From assembly GCF_042945595.1 (NCBI RefSeq), contig NZ_CP168493.1, positions 2,046,001 through 2,110,000 of the forward strand: 64,000 bases of DNA, read 5' to 3'. How positions within the stretch are numbered: the first letter of the stretch is position 1; every line of letters begins with the position of its first letter. Source of the DNA: Psychrobacillus sp042945595. Lineage in GTDB: Bacteria; Bacillota; Bacilli; Bacillales_A; Planococcaceae. Below are positions 1 to 9,187 of the stretch, piece after piece. The notes under the pieces were generated by a model, which was not told the origin of the DNA, searched no databases, and saw only the letters and a list, made by a program, of their open reading frames with translations. The translations under genes were made by a program, and so were the position numbers.

Positions 1-18
1 TAATTTTAACTCGGCCAT
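1..18 (-). CDS. msmX: Start of MsmX-like sugar ABC ATPase (partial)
   Basis: Only the first six codons (MAELKL) are in the window, and the gene runs off its left edge. A good AGGGGG ribosome binding site lies 6 nt upstream of the ATG. The residues match the usual N-terminus of MsmX/UgpC-type ATPases, the shared energising subunits of several sugar importers. A PucR-type regulator sits just upstream in the same direction, which is the B. subtilis yxkF-msmX arrangement as I recall it. The identity is inferred from six residues plus context. Confidence 0.5.
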
Positions 19-31
19 ATTAATCCCCCTA

Positions 32-45
32 TGTAAGTGCTTTCA
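32..45. promoter_or_regulatory. Candidate CcpA cre site
   Basis: TGTAAGTGCTTTCA matches the pseudo-palindromic cre consensus TGWAARCGYTWNCA with one mismatch. It lies 14 bp upstream of the msmX-like start codon. If real it would place the transporter ATPase under carbon catabolite control. CcpA binding is inferred. Confidence 0.4.
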
Positions 46-160
46 CTAACTATTAAAAGTATATAATATTTACTCAATTCGGATAATGGTAAATGTGCAC
101 AAAGATCTGTTCATTTTGGGTGCATAATTACTAGGAAGAATTTAGCAAATTTTTAAAAAG

Positions 161-1051
161 TCATTTTCTTGCTAAAAATGCTAAGTAAACGGTCATTGCA
201 TGGTGAAATTGTCGTACATCAATCCCCGTCTTTTCAAAAAAGCGATCTAATCGATATTGAAGACTATTTCGATGCATATGTAAAACTTTTGAAGTCTCAG
301 ATATATTTAAATTACATTGAAAAAACACTTCGATCATTTTCAATGTTTCTTCATCCGTCAGTGTTTCTTGTAAAATAGTTTGGCTAATATCGGAACGTAA
401 GTCTGGTTCTGTTTGATTAATAAGTAGAAATGGTAATGCATCAATATACGTTACTACTGTCTTATTCGAATAGATAAATACTTTCTTAGCTACATTTGTT
501 AATGATTGAAAATGCTCTGCTACATCCTTCAAATTTTTCTTAAAGGGACCGACAAAGAAGTTGATTTTCACATATAAATCGCTCATTAGTATATCGATAA
601 TCTGTTCAAATGAAATACTATCTTCATAGATTGTTTGTTCTTCTATAATGACTCCTTCATGCCCATTTTCCCACAAAATAGATACTTGTTTTGCAAAAAG
701 CTCTTTAATCACTTCTTTGAATAAAATCGGATCAATTTGATTCTTTTGGATGGAAAAATAAACAAAACGATAAGAATTACTCGATTTGAATTCAGCGTCA
801 GCACTTGATTCAGTAGAGTAAATTACTTCTCTCCACCTTTTTTCTTCCACTGTAGGAATCGGAAATTGTATATGGTAAGGCAATAAAAAAGTAGTTAATA
901 ACGAAATATCTTTGGCGGTTAATTCTTTTTCACAAAACCCGATAATCTCATTTTTATCTGTCGTAAACCATTTATAGTTACTATCTAAATCATTAAATCC
1001 CGCTGTAAATATGCGTAGTGAAGGGTATATTTTTCTTAATTGATTGATCAT
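161..1051 (-). CDS. PucR/CdaR-family transcriptional regulator (YxkF-like)
   Basis: A 296-aa protein. The last 50 residues form the PucR C-terminal helix-turn-helix (LNISETSKVLHMHRNSLQYR), which in this family binds DNA near sugar or purine genes. The N-terminal 230 residues are an unassigned sensing region. I start at the second Met (MINQLRK), because AGAGGTG lies 5 nt before it and the eight codons upstream have no good site. It is co-oriented with the downstream msmX-like gene. Its inducer is unknown. Confidence 0.75.
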   Translation of the reverse strand: MINQLRKIYPSLRIFTAGFNDLDSNYKWFTTDKNEIIGFCEKELTAKDISLLTTFLLPYHIQFPIPTVEEKRWREVIYSTESSADAEFKSSNSYRFVYFSIQKNQIDPILFKEVIKELFAKQVSILWENGHEGVIIEEQTIYEDSISFEQIIDILMSDLYVKINFFVGPFKKNLKDVAEHFQSLTNVAKKVFIYSNKTVVTYIDALPFLLINQTEPDLRSDISQTILQETLTDEETLKMIEVFFQCNLNISETSKVLHMHRNSLQYRLDRFFEKTGIDVRQFHHAMTVYLAFLARK

Positions 1052-1133
1052 TGAAACACCTCTTTCTTTTACCAAGGGTTTTAATAGATAATTGTATCTA
1101 TCATAATGTTACCATATTCATTTTAGATAGATA

Positions 1134-1181
1134 AAAAAACTGTAGACAACATCGTAATCAACGAGTGTCTACAGTTTTTTT
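1134..1181 (-). terminator. Terminator of argGH
   Basis: Complementary arms AACTGTAGACA and TGTCTACAGTT flank a 17-nt loop. They are followed by a T run on the minus strand directly after the argH stop codon. The plus-strand flank is also A/T rich, so it could work in both directions. Confidence 0.8.
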
Positions 1182-2553
1182 ATGCTAAAAGTTTCTTTGC
1201 TTCTTCAATTTGGAGTTGTACTTGTTCAAATCCTGTTCCACCAAGGGAATTTCTTCTTTTGACAGCAGCTAATGGTGATAATACATCGAAAATATCAGAC
1301 TGGATTAAACTACTTGCTTCTTGCAAATCTTCTAGTGGAAGATCTAATAAGAAGTACCCACGTTGGATACATAATAATACTAGCTTTCCTGTGACTTCAT
1401 GCGCTTCGCGGAATGGAACCCCTTTTGCCGCAAGATAATCGGCAAGCTCTGTCGCATTTGAAAAGTCTTTGTGTACAGTATCTCGAAGACGTTCTGTATG
1501 GACATTCATTGTGCGAATCATGCCTTCAAATATTTTCAACGATCCAACGATTGTATGCACCGTATCGAACATACCTTCTTTGTCTTCTTGCATGTCTTTG
1601 TTGTAAGCAAGAGGCAACCCTTTAATGACAGTAAGTAAGCCCATCAAGTTCCCATAAACACGACCCGTTTTTCCACGGATTAACTCGGCCATATCAGGGT
1701 TTTTCTTTTGAGGCATAATACTAGATCCAGTAGAGAACGAATCATCGAGTTCGATGAAGTTAAACTCTGCGCTTGACCATAAAATAATTTCTTCTGCAAA
1801 TCTGGATAAATGCGCCATTAACATAGAAGAATTACTTAAAAATTCCACGATGAAATCACGATCACTTACCGCATCCATGCTATTTTCGTATACATGAGCA
1901 AAACCTAAATACTCAGCAGACAGCTTACGATCAATCGGGAAAGTAGTTCCTGCTAGGGCACCAGCTCCAAGTGGAGAAATGTCTATACGTTTTATGGAAT
2001 CATTAAAACGTTCTTTATCTCGATTAAGCATCCAGAAGTATGCCATTAAATGATGAGCAAACGAAATTGGCTGTGCACGTTGTAAATGGGTATATCCAGG
2101 TGCAAGTGTTTCCACATGCGTTTCCGCTTTTGCCACAAGTGTTTTTTGGAAAAGCTCGATTAACTCCATTATTTCTCTTACTCTATTTTTCAAATATAGA
2201 TGCATATCAGTTGCTACTTGATCGTTTCGGCTGCGGCCAGTATGTAACTTTCCACCTACAGGTCCTATTAAATCAATTAGCATTTTTTCTAAATTTAAGT
2301 GAATATCTTCATTTGCAATAGAAAATTCCAATGAATTTTCTGCTGCACGTTTTTTTAATTGAATGAGACCTCCTAAAATCTTCTGCAAATCTCCAATTGG
2401 TAAAATACTACAATCTCCAAGCATTTGAACATGCGCAATGCTGCCATCTAAATCTTCCATTACTAATGTTTGGTCGAAACTAATCGAAGCTCCAAATTCA
2501 TCTACCCATTGTTCTGCAGATTTTTGGAAGCGTCCGCCCCAAAGTTTGGTCAT
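1180..2553 (-). CDS. argH: Argininosuccinate lyase
   Basis: A 457-aa cytoplasmic enzyme that splits argininosuccinate into arginine and fumarate, the last step of arginine synthesis. The fumarase/aspartase-superfamily signature GSSIMPQKKNP, with the catalytic serine loop, is present, and the length is normal. The ATG overlaps the argG stop as ATGA, and a GGAG-containing site lies inside the argG end. The frame is open 20 codons further upstream, but that part overlaps argG and lacks a suitable site. It is translationally coupled to argG. Confidence 0.97.
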   Translation of the reverse strand: MTKLWGGRFQKSAEQWVDEFGASISFDQTLVMEDLDGSIAHVQMLGDCSILPIGDLQKILGGLIQLKKRAAENSLEFSIANEDIHLNLEKMLIDLIGPVGGKLHTGRSRNDQVATDMHLYLKNRVREIMELIELFQKTLVAKAETHVETLAPGYTHLQRAQPISFAHHLMAYFWMLNRDKERFNDSIKRIDISPLGAGALAGTTFPIDRKLSAEYLGFAHVYENSMDAVSDRDFIVEFLSNSSMLMAHLSRFAEEIILWSSAEFNFIELDDSFSTGSSIMPQKKNPDMAELIRGKTGRVYGNLMGLLTVIKGLPLAYNKDMQEDKEGMFDTVHTIVGSLKIFEGMIRTMNVHTERLRDTVHKDFSNATELADYLAAKGVPFREAHEVTGKLVLLCIQRGYFLLDLPLEDLQEASSLIQSDIFDVLSPLAAVKRRNSLGGTGFEQVQLQIEEAKKLLA

Positions 2554-3758
2554 GCTTTCACCTTCCCTGCTCCTTTGTTCACCATCGCATGAACCTTTGT
2601 TGGAAGACCCCAAAGTTCGATAAATCCAACTGCTGATGCATGGTTAAATACATCATCCGCTGTGTAAGTGGCTAGTTTTTCATCATAAAGAGAGTTTGGA
2701 GATTTACGTCCTTCTACAATTGCATGTCCTTTAAATAACTTCACACGAACGGTGCCATTTACATATACTTGTGTTTCTTTTAAGAATGCTTCTAAGGCCG
2801 TTCTTAGTGGAGAGAACCAAAGTCCTTCATAAATTAGCTCTGTTAGTTTTTTCTCCATAACTGGTTTGAAGTGAGCTAATTCTTTTACTAAAGTAATATC
2901 TTCTAATTCTTTATGTGCAAGTAGTAATGTATGCGCTCCTGGAATTTCGTATACTTCACGTGATTTAATCCCAACAAGTCGGTTTTCTACGTGATCGATA
3001 CGACCAACTCCGTGCTTACCTGCTAAATCATTTAATTTTAATATTAATTCGTATAGTTTGTATTCCACACCATCAAGCGCAACTGGAACACCATTTTTAA
3101 ATTCTATTTCAATTATATCTGCAGTGTCAGGAGCATCTTCTAAAGCAACCGTTAACTCATATGCATCTGCTGGAGGTGCTGCCCATGGATCTTCTAAAAT
3201 ACCACATTCACATGCACGTCCCCAAAGGTTTTGGTCAATAGAAAATGGACTATCTAGATTAATCGGTATTGGAATGTTTTTCTCCTTTGCGTATACAATT
3301 TCTTCTTCTCGACTCCAGCTCCACTCACGAACAGGTGCAATTACTTCTAAACTTGGATTCAAAGCTTTAATAGAAACCTCAAAACGAACTTGGTCGTTTC
3401 CTTTACCTGTACAACCATGAGCTACAGCAGTTGCTCCAGTTTGTTCTGCAATTTCCACTAACTTTTTAGAGATCAATGGGCGAGATAGTGCAGAAACAAG
3501 TGGGTATTTATTTTCATACCATGTATGAGCTTGTAAAGAAATTAATGCATATTCATTCGCAAATTCTTCTCTTGCATCGATCATATAACTTTCTATTGCA
3601 CCAACTTCAAGTGCTTTGTTTTTTACGAATTCTAGATCTTTTCCTTCTCCAACGTCTAGACATACTGCAACAACATCATACCCTTCGTCTTTCAACCATG
3701 TAATTGCTACGGAAGTATCAAGTCCACCTGAATATGCTAAAACAACTTTTTTATTCAT
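2550..3758 (-). CDS. argG: Argininosuccinate synthase
   Basis: A 402-aa protein that condenses citrulline and aspartate with ATP to give argininosuccinate. The N-terminal PP-loop AYSGGLDTSV (residues 8-17) binds ATP, and the full family length is present. GGAGG lies 8-9 nt upstream of the ATG. It is first gene of the argGH operon. A candidate arginine-repressor box lies in its promoter (3795-3808). Confidence 0.98.
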   Translation of the reverse strand: MNKKVVLAYSGGLDTSVAITWLKDEGYDVVAVCLDVGEGKDLEFVKNKALEVGAIESYMIDAREEFANEYALISLQAHTWYENKYPLVSALSRPLISKKLVEIAEQTGATAVAHGCTGKGNDQVRFEVSIKALNPSLEVIAPVREWSWSREEEIVYAKEKNIPIPINLDSPFSIDQNLWGRACECGILEDPWAAPPADAYELTVALEDAPDTADIIEIEFKNGVPVALDGVEYKLYELILKLNDLAGKHGVGRIDHVENRLVGIKSREVYEIPGAHTLLLAHKELEDITLVKELAHFKPVMEKKLTELIYEGLWFSPLRTALEAFLKETQVYVNGTVRVKLFKGHAIVEGRKSPNSLYDEKLATYTADDVFNHASAVGFIELWGLPTKVHAMVNKGAGKVKA

Positions 3759-3794
3759 TTAAAATTCCTCCGATGTATTATTATGCGATTATTT

Positions 3795-3838
3795 AGTATT
3801 AATATACACAATGTAACATGATGGATGTATAAATACAA
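3795..3838 (-). promoter_or_regulatory. argG promoter with candidate AhrC/ArgR box
   Basis: Read on the minus strand, TTGTAT (3833-3838) and TACATT (3810-3815) are separated by 17 bp, and a TG lies in the extended -10 position. Immediately downstream, TGTATATTAATACT (3795-3808) matches the ARG-box pattern TGNATWWWWATNCA at all but the last base. The box would cover the transcription start and allow repression by arginine-bound AhrC. Both elements are predictions from consensus. Confidence 0.5.
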
Positions 3839-3936
3839 CTAATAACTTATAATTATGAGGAAATAATTCTTTTGAAAACAGTTTTATTGATTTCATTTAA
3901 AAATAAAAAGATAATAGAAGAAAGGAGCGTGTTGGA

Positions 3937-4956
3937 ATGTCGAATTTATTTTCGCCTATTACACTAAATGGTCTTACAATAAAGAATAAGATTGTAATGG
4001 CACCTATGTGTCAGTATTCTGTTGAAGCAAAAGATGGTGCACCAAATGATTGGCATTATGTACATTATGTTTCTAGAGCAGTTGGAGGAACTGGACTTAT
4101 TATTGTAGAAATGACAGACGTGGAGCCAGACGGGAGAATTACTGATTTCGATTTAGGTTTATGGTCAGATGAGCAAATTCCTGCATATGAAAGAATCGTC
4201 CATGAAGTACATAAATATGACGCGAAAATTGGTATTCAAATTGCACATGCGGGTAGAAAAGCAACGGATGCTAAGCAACCTGTTAGCTCTTCTGATATTC
4301 CTGTTGATGTAGATTGGAAGATACCAAGAGCTCTGACAACCGAAGAAGTTCAAGCCATGGTTTTAAAATATAAAGATGCTGCAAGGCGTGCAGTTTCAGC
4401 AGGATTCGATACGATTGAACTCCACGGAGCACATGGTTATTTAATCCATCAATTCCATTCACCGGCGATTAATAATAGAACCGATGAATACGGGAAAGAC
4501 TTGTCCAGATTTGGAGTAGAAGTAATTCAAGCAGTTCGTAGCGTAATGCCAAAAGAAATGCCACTCCTATTCCGCATATCAGCTGTTGAGTATATGGACA
4601 ATGGATACGGACTCGAGCATTCATTAGAAATTGCTAAAAAGTATAAAGATGCTGGGGTGGATGTATTCCATGTTTCAAGTGGTGGTGAAGCAACTCCAGG
4701 TAAAATAAAACCAGCGAATACTCCAGGCTACCAAGTTCCGTTTGCTCAAGCATACAAAGAAGCTTTAAATGTACCGGTGATTGCGGTAGGCATACTAGAA
4801 GATCCGATTCTTGCAGAAAAAGTGATAGAAGAAGGCGACGCAGATCTAGTTGCTATTGGAAGAGGCATGTTAAAGGATCCGTATTGGGCTCTACATGCAG
4901 AAGAAGAGATTACCGGAAAAACAGTACCCCCAACACCTTATAAAAGAGGATTTTAA
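3937..4956 (+). CDS. namA: NADPH dehydrogenase, old yellow enzyme (YqjM/NamA type)
   Basis: A 339-aa FMN flavoprotein TIM barrel. Residues MAPMCQYS place the redox-tuning Cys at 25 and Tyr at 27, the equivalents of YqjM Cys26 and Tyr28. The substrate-binding His pair is in ELHGAHGYLIHQF. The family reduces activated C=C bonds of electrophiles such as enones and nitro compounds and is linked to stress defence. AAAGGAG precedes the ATG. It is monocistronic, divergent from argG, and ends at the hairpin 4971-5018. Confidence 0.93.
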   Translation: MSNLFSPITLNGLTIKNKIVMAPMCQYSVEAKDGAPNDWHYVHYVSRAVGGTGLIIVEMTDVEPDGRITDFDLGLWSDEQIPAYERIVHEVHKYDAKIGIQIAHAGRKATDAKQPVSSSDIPVDVDWKIPRALTTEEVQAMVLKYKDAARRAVSAGFDTIELHGAHGYLIHQFHSPAINNRTDEYGKDLSRFGVEVIQAVRSVMPKEMPLLFRISAVEYMDNGYGLEHSLEIAKKYKDAGVDVFHVSSGGEATPGKIKPANTPGYQVPFAQAYKEALNVPVIAVGILEDPILAEKVIEEGDADLVAIGRGMLKDPYWALHAEEEITGKTVPPTPYKRGF

Positions 4957-4970
4957 TATAGTAAAGAATA

Positions 4971-5018
4971 GTAAAGCGCCTTATTGCTGACAAGGTTCAG
5001 CGGCGGTTTACTTTTTTT
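4971..5018 (+). terminator. Terminator after namA
   Basis: GTAAAGCGCC pairs with GGCGGTTTAC (one mismatch) around an inner GCTGA/TCAGC stem. A run of seven T follows. Confidence 0.75.
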
Positions 5019-5214
5019 ATTTAAAGAAAAAAGTAGAAATTATAGAACTTGCGAACTCCAAGGCTAAGAAAATTATTATAGAATCTGACTGTCACATCAT
5101 TTATTGTAAGAGTATAAACATTTTTATAACTAGAAAAGTAACTATTTGTTCAATAAACACCCCCTTCAGTACTTTCTCTTAGTACTCATGATGTTCGAAG
5201 TGTTCATCTGCGAT
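5019..5214. other. Intergenic, no gene seen
   Basis: AT-rich sequence after the namA terminator. I see no open frame with a credible ribosome binding site and no strong hairpin. Confidence 0.5.
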
Positions 5215-5336
5215 TTATTCTGCAATTGTAGTTGTCATACAGGTGATTAAATATTTCTCTATTCCTTTGTTGACCCAAACACCATTAAAACATTGCAATA
5301 TCACCAAATTTAAAAATGGCTATCACTCCTTCACTT
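5215..5336 (-). pseudogene. Coding-like remnant with a frameshift
   Basis: Two overlapping minus-strand frames join into one plausible peptide of about 40 residues if one T is removed from a TTTT run (ATGTTTTAATGG). The second part reads NGVWVNKGIEKYLITC and ends in TAA. No known family is recognised. It may be a fragment of an older gene or chance. Confidence 0.2.
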
Positions 5337-5411
5337 TTTTGTATTTTTTTAATTAATCCTTTATTCATATTAGACGTATACTAATTAAACTAACGAATGG
5401 AGATGATAAAA

Positions 5412-5501
5412 ATGGATCTCATTTTATGGGTGACTGTTTTGTCCGGTACCTTTATCGCAATATTCGCTGATAATAAAAAATGCAAAAAGAAAAACTATTA
5501 A
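5412..5501 (+). CDS. Small single-pass membrane peptide (29 aa)
   Basis: The ATG is preceded by GGAG at about 8 nt. The peptide has a hydrophobic stretch (LILWVTVLSGTFIAIFA) followed by a Lys-rich tail. A TATACT -10-like box lies about 30 nt upstream. No function is known. Confidence 0.4.
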   Translation: MDLILWVTVLSGTFIAIFADNKKCKKKNY

Positions 5502-5732
5502 ATTCTTTCATAACGATCTGATTTCTTGGTGATTTTTAGGACTGGATTATATACAATAATTTTTTTAGAAGAACATATTGTTTCCCCCTAATTTCTATTA
5601 TTAGGTGTCTTTTTGTTCGAACTGTGTAACAATAGAAGTAAATATTGGATTTTTTTGTATCCCTCATTCTAGTGCTGTTAAATAAATTGATATACCAATC
5701 TATCTGAATAGATATTCATCTAACAAAATGTA

Positions 5733-5975
5733 TTGAAGCTGGGGCGAAAAGTCCGAGTATTCACCATCTTAATATTTGCATTTATTCTGCTTACGTTTTT
5801 ACGCTATGTCAGTTTATTACCTGATAACGTACCATTTATGGAGGCGATGCAAATGCAACTGTCAGCAAGACAACTAATTTCTATCATCACTGAGTCACTT
5901 TGGGCTTTTGGAATAAGTTTATTTGCAGGTATGAGCATAGGTGGAACTGGATTAAATCCCGGAGCTTTGGCTTGA
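5733..5975 (+). CDS. Hypothetical two-helix membrane protein (80 aa)
   Basis: It opens with TTG and has two hydrophobic segments (residues 9-28 and 53-72) with a short loop between. There is no convincing ribosome binding site, so the start is uncertain and the ORF may be a 5'-truncated gene. A clear terminator follows at 5996-6027, which supports transcription. Family not recognised. Confidence 0.4.
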   Translation: MKLGRKVRVFTILIFAFILLTFLRYVSLLPDNVPFMEAMQMQLSARQLISIITESLWAFGISLFAGMSIGGTGLNPGALA

Positions 5976-5995
5976 ATACATTTATATTAATTTTT

Positions 5996-6027
5996 AAAGA
6001 GTGTGGATATTCTACACTCTTTTTTTG
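5996..6027 (+). terminator. Rho-independent terminator
   Basis: AAAGAGTGT and ACACTCTTT arms around a short loop, then a T run. Confidence 0.75.
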
Positions 6028-6337
6028 AATTCAATAGGTCTATATAAGCCACAGTTTGTGTTAAATGCGACATAAAACCTCCACTTCTCTTGTTCACCTA
6101 ACCTTATCGGTTAGTATAAAAGTGTTACCACTTTTTGTAGTAACGCCTCCGTAACTTTAAGTACAATAAATCACAATCTACTCCGTTATCCCCTCAAAAA
6201 AAGCGATGCCTTATTTTAGTATCGCAACCCGTTATCCATTCATGTAACTATGCTTCAGCACAAGATATATAAGAAATTTTCGTTCTTTCATGGTAGTTCA
6301 ATAACAATAAAAGTTGTCTCTTAACAAATCTGTTCCG
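6028..6337. other. Intergenic, no gene seen
   Basis: About 300 bp between a plus-strand terminator and the stop of a minus-strand gene. No supported ORF, repeat or RNA was seen. Confidence 0.4.
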
Positions 6338-7441
6338 CTAAAAGTCCCGTCTGTTGAAGAAGTTGAAGGAACTATCTAAAGATAATTTTTCTAATTCGAT
6401 TAAACATAATGTTAATCTATTTTTAATCATTTCCTTATCCCCCATTTGTTGCAGTGTCTTAGGGTCCAGATCACTTTCATTTAATATTTCATAGTGTTCA
6501 TGAGCCTCTAATAATGTCCACAAGATATATTCGTCCAATAAACATTTATACAAATCCACATTATCACCTATGTATCCGTTCATAAAACCGTCCGCAATTC
6601 TACTCAATATCTTAGAATTTTGATTATAATCATGATTTATATACCTATCTGTATTAGAGTAGGCAGGAAGAAGGAATTTGTAACAAAAAACAAAATACCC
6701 AGCATATTTCAAATCGAAATCTAACTTTGGGAATGGATCTATTAAAGAAACATTATCTAAATTCAATATAATATTTTCTGGTGTTACATCTTGATTGACT
6801 AATGATATCTTTTGCTGGTTTTCTCGTCTGTTTTTAATTAAGTTTAATATCTTATTTACAACTTTTTCGCGATTAAATGTTAAATCAGTAGTAGTCAAGC
6901 TATTTAAAATACTTAAATAAAAGTCATTGTCCTTTTGCCAAATATAGCTAACTTCTTCTTGCATCTTCCCTTCAAGTTTTTTACCATTCCATATAATATT
7001 ACCAAATCCTTGTATATCGGGATCTTTTCTGTGCATAATCTTAAAGAATTTTCCTAACTCTTCTCCAATTGTAATTGCTTCAGAATCGCTTAGATATTGA
7101 AGTGTTTTTCCTTTACCCATAAAGCTTTCTACGGTAAATACTAATGATTCTTCCTGGAAATAGTCAAAGAAAGAAGGACAAATGGGATAAGAACACTGAT
7201 TAGCCTGGTGGTAATAAACCTTTGAAGATTCATATTCAGTAATCAAGTCAATCTCTTTATATACTTGTAATTGCCCATATGCATTCTTTTTCCTGATTCT
7301 TAGTACAAGATCCTCTTCAATATTCCTTTCAATTCTAAAGACATTATGCCAAGCACCTTCCCCAATTTTCGAAATATGCTCCATCTTTATATTTTCTATT
7401 TTTAACTTATCAATGGCATTCTTAAGATCATCATTTTTCAC
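6338..7441 (-). CDS. APH/choline-kinase-fold phosphotransferase
   Basis: A 367-aa protein with a kinase-like fold. The N-lobe contains GEGAWHNVFRI (nucleotide loop). The catalytic loop is LVNQDVTPENIILN and the metal-binding segment IDPFPKLDFD. The usual His of the HxD loop is Asn here, but the catalytic Asp and the downstream Asn remain. It starts at GTG with AAAGGA upstream. The substrate is unknown, and such enzymes phosphorylate aminoglycosides, macrolides, sugars or choline. Resistance should not be assumed. Confidence 0.7.
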   Translation of the reverse strand: MKNDDLKNAIDKLKIENIKMEHISKIGEGAWHNVFRIERNIEEDLVLRIRKKNAYGQLQVYKEIDLITEYESSKVYYHQANQCSYPICPSFFDYFQEESLVFTVESFMGKGKTLQYLSDSEAITIGEELGKFFKIMHRKDPDIQGFGNIIWNGKKLEGKMQEEVSYIWQKDNDFYLSILNSLTTTDLTFNREKVVNKILNLIKNRRENQQKISLVNQDVTPENIILNLDNVSLIDPFPKLDFDLKYAGYFVFCYKFLLPAYSNTDRYINHDYNQNSKILSRIADGFMNGYIGDNVDLYKCLLDEYILWTLLEAHEHYEILNESDLDPKTLQQMGDKEMIKNRLTLCLIELEKLSLDSSFNFFNRRDF

Positions 7442-7534
7442 TACTATTTATCCTTTCTAAAAACGGTTTGTACTTCATTTGACCTAACCTTATAGAAAAA
7501 GCATGCCAACTAATAGCAAACACATCTCAGTTAC

Positions 7535-7654
7535 TTAAAAAACATCATTCCCTCCCTTTAATCTTTTGACCTCTTTTTCTAAATAATCAAGACGTTTATG
7601 GATTCTATAAATAATTGGTAAATATGCAATTGCGATAATAATTAACCATCCCAT
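7535..7654 (-). CDS. Small membrane-anchored peptide (39 aa)
   Basis: The ATG follows a very strong GGGGGG ribosome binding site. One transmembrane helix (WLIIIAIAYLPIIY) is followed by a charged, coiled-coil-like tail (RLDYLEKEVKRLK). Similar tiny proteins with one helix and a charged tail are common in Bacillales. Function unknown. Confidence 0.6.
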   Translation of the reverse strand: MGWLIIIAIAYLPIIYRIHKRLDYLEKEVKRLKGGNDVF

Positions 7655-7718
7655 TGATTAACTTCCCCCCTTAATCATAATGGATTATTTTTCATAAATT
7701 AATTACATTATTTTAGTG

Positions 7719-8399
7719 TTATTGTCGATCTACTGAAACTTTTTCAAATTTCATTAGAGATTCAATACTAAATACATTTGAAAAAAAGGAGATAAGATAT
7801 TTCCTTGATTCTTCTTTGTCTATTTTTATAGTGACTATTCTATTTCTTTTAGCCCAAGAATCATAAGTCTCAAAAGCAGTACTGCTCCACCCATTTTTTT
7901 CACCGTCTACATTTCTTTTCTCTTGAATGCCTGAAATTACAATGTCCAATGATCCTTGTAATTCTAATAATGCGTTCTCAAATAGCCTTTTTTTGTCCTT
8001 TTCCTTTAGTCCTGCCTTTATTCTCAATGCTCTTGTGTCTATCCCTTCCTCTTGGCTAATTATTTTGTATATATCAAGTGCTTCTTTTGATACGTTTCCA
8101 TTAAAATAGCGTTCCTCAACAGATTCAGCATAGCCTAAGACACTTTTTACATATGGAAGAAGCTGAAGTGAAACTAATACCGATTTTTTCTTAATGAATT
8201 TACTATATGCCGCAACCCCATCAGTTGAGAATTTTGTTCTCCAAATCCAAGGATCAAACTCTGTGTCGGAATGCCAATCCTCTTCTAAAGTTATGTTATT
8301 TAAAGAAGGAAAATCAGGGAATAAAGGGGCAAGTGGTAGTATACCAATCTCTTCTATTACATTTATGGCATCTCCATAAGTTTTCACTTTATATTCCAT
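7719..8399 (-). CDS. AlkZ-related (YcaQ-like) winged-helix protein
   Basis: A 226-aa protein. The N-terminal ILPLAPLFPDFPSL and DPWIWR motifs and a central winged-helix-like segment (EGIDTRALRIKAGLKEKDKK) resemble proteins annotated as AlkZ-related, a group related to DNA glycosylases that unhook alkylated or cross-linked bases. A DNA repair role is not shown by the sequence, because I cannot see the catalytic QxQ motif of true AlkZ. It stands alone on the minus strand. Confidence 0.55.
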   Translation of the reverse strand: MEYKVKTYGDAINVIEEIGILPLAPLFPDFPSLNNITLEEDWHSDTEFDPWIWRTKFSTDGVAAYSKFIKKKSVLVSLQLLPYVKSVLGYAESVEERYFNGNVSKEALDIYKIISQEEGIDTRALRIKAGLKEKDKKRLFENALLELQGSLDIVISGIQEKRNVDGEKNGWSSTAFETYDSWAKRNRIVTIKIDKEESRKYLISFFSNVFSIESLMKFEKVSVDRQ

Positions 8400-8484
8400 T
8401 TCTATCTCCTTTTAAATGTAGATTTCTCTTCCATATTCGATGAAACACTAAATGCATTAAATTTATACCTATAGTCGGAATCAA

Positions 8485-8898
8485 TTATTTTTTATATCTC
8501 ATTAAGTTACTACCATTTACATCTGTTGAAAAACCGAATTTCTCATAGTATCCTACTAGTCTTTCAGGACAATATAGTTCTACTCTATCGACTTCACGAA
8601 CAAGTGGGTGATCTAAAATACTGTTCATTAAAATGGTACCGATACCACTATTTCTAGAATTTTCTTTAGCAATAACATCAAATATAAATGCTCGATAAAG
8701 TGTATCTGTAATTGCTCTCGCAAATCCAATTAATTCTTCTGTATCATTATCTATTAATCCAATTACAACTCCGCTGCTCTCAATCATTTTTCTAATTTCT
8801 GAAAGTTGACGATCTTTCGTCCACCATTCATTTTTAAATAAACTATGTACTTCTTTTAATTGGTTTTCGTCAAATTCCTCAATAATCTTATAATTCAT
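8485..8898 (-). CDS. GNAT-family N-acetyltransferase
   Basis: A 137-aa single-domain GNAT. Motif A is in FDVIAKENSRNSGIGTILMNSIL, where NSGIGT is a variant of the R/QxxGxG acetyl-CoA loop. Motif B is the C-terminal YYEKFGFS. The substrate is unknown. A GAGG-containing site precedes the ATG. Confidence 0.85.
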   Translation of the reverse strand: MNYKIIEEFDENQLKEVHSLFKNEWWTKDRQLSEIRKMIESSGVVIGLIDNDTEELIGFARAITDTLYRAFIFDVIAKENSRNSGIGTILMNSILDHPLVREVDRVELYCPERLVGYYEKFGFSTDVNGSNLMRYKK

Positions 8899-9187
8899 TT
8901 CCTCGTGACCCCCATAATAAATTCATTATTAAATATTCTTTGCATTTTCCCTATTCACATTTTTATAACCAAATTCTTACTCCTAAAAAGAACATACTTT
9001 ACTTTATTCTACATTCGCTTTCTAAATCCTTTTTCTTCAAACCTATACGATTAACACATTAGATAAAGTAGTCTTGTTAAAAATGTAAATCACAAAAAAT
9101 TAGTGGGATGTACGCATAGCCTTACTTTGTTCTCGTTCAGTACAGCAATATTTCTGTTATACTAATATTGAACTGGAGGTCCTATAA

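Noticed and set aside
2040..2321. 93-aa plus-strand ORF opposite argH
   Set aside because: Antisense shadow of a certain gene; no site.
6338..7441. Aminoglycoside resistance gene
   Set aside because: The fold is right, but the catalytic-loop His is replaced and no resistance-specific motif is present, so the substrate is left open.
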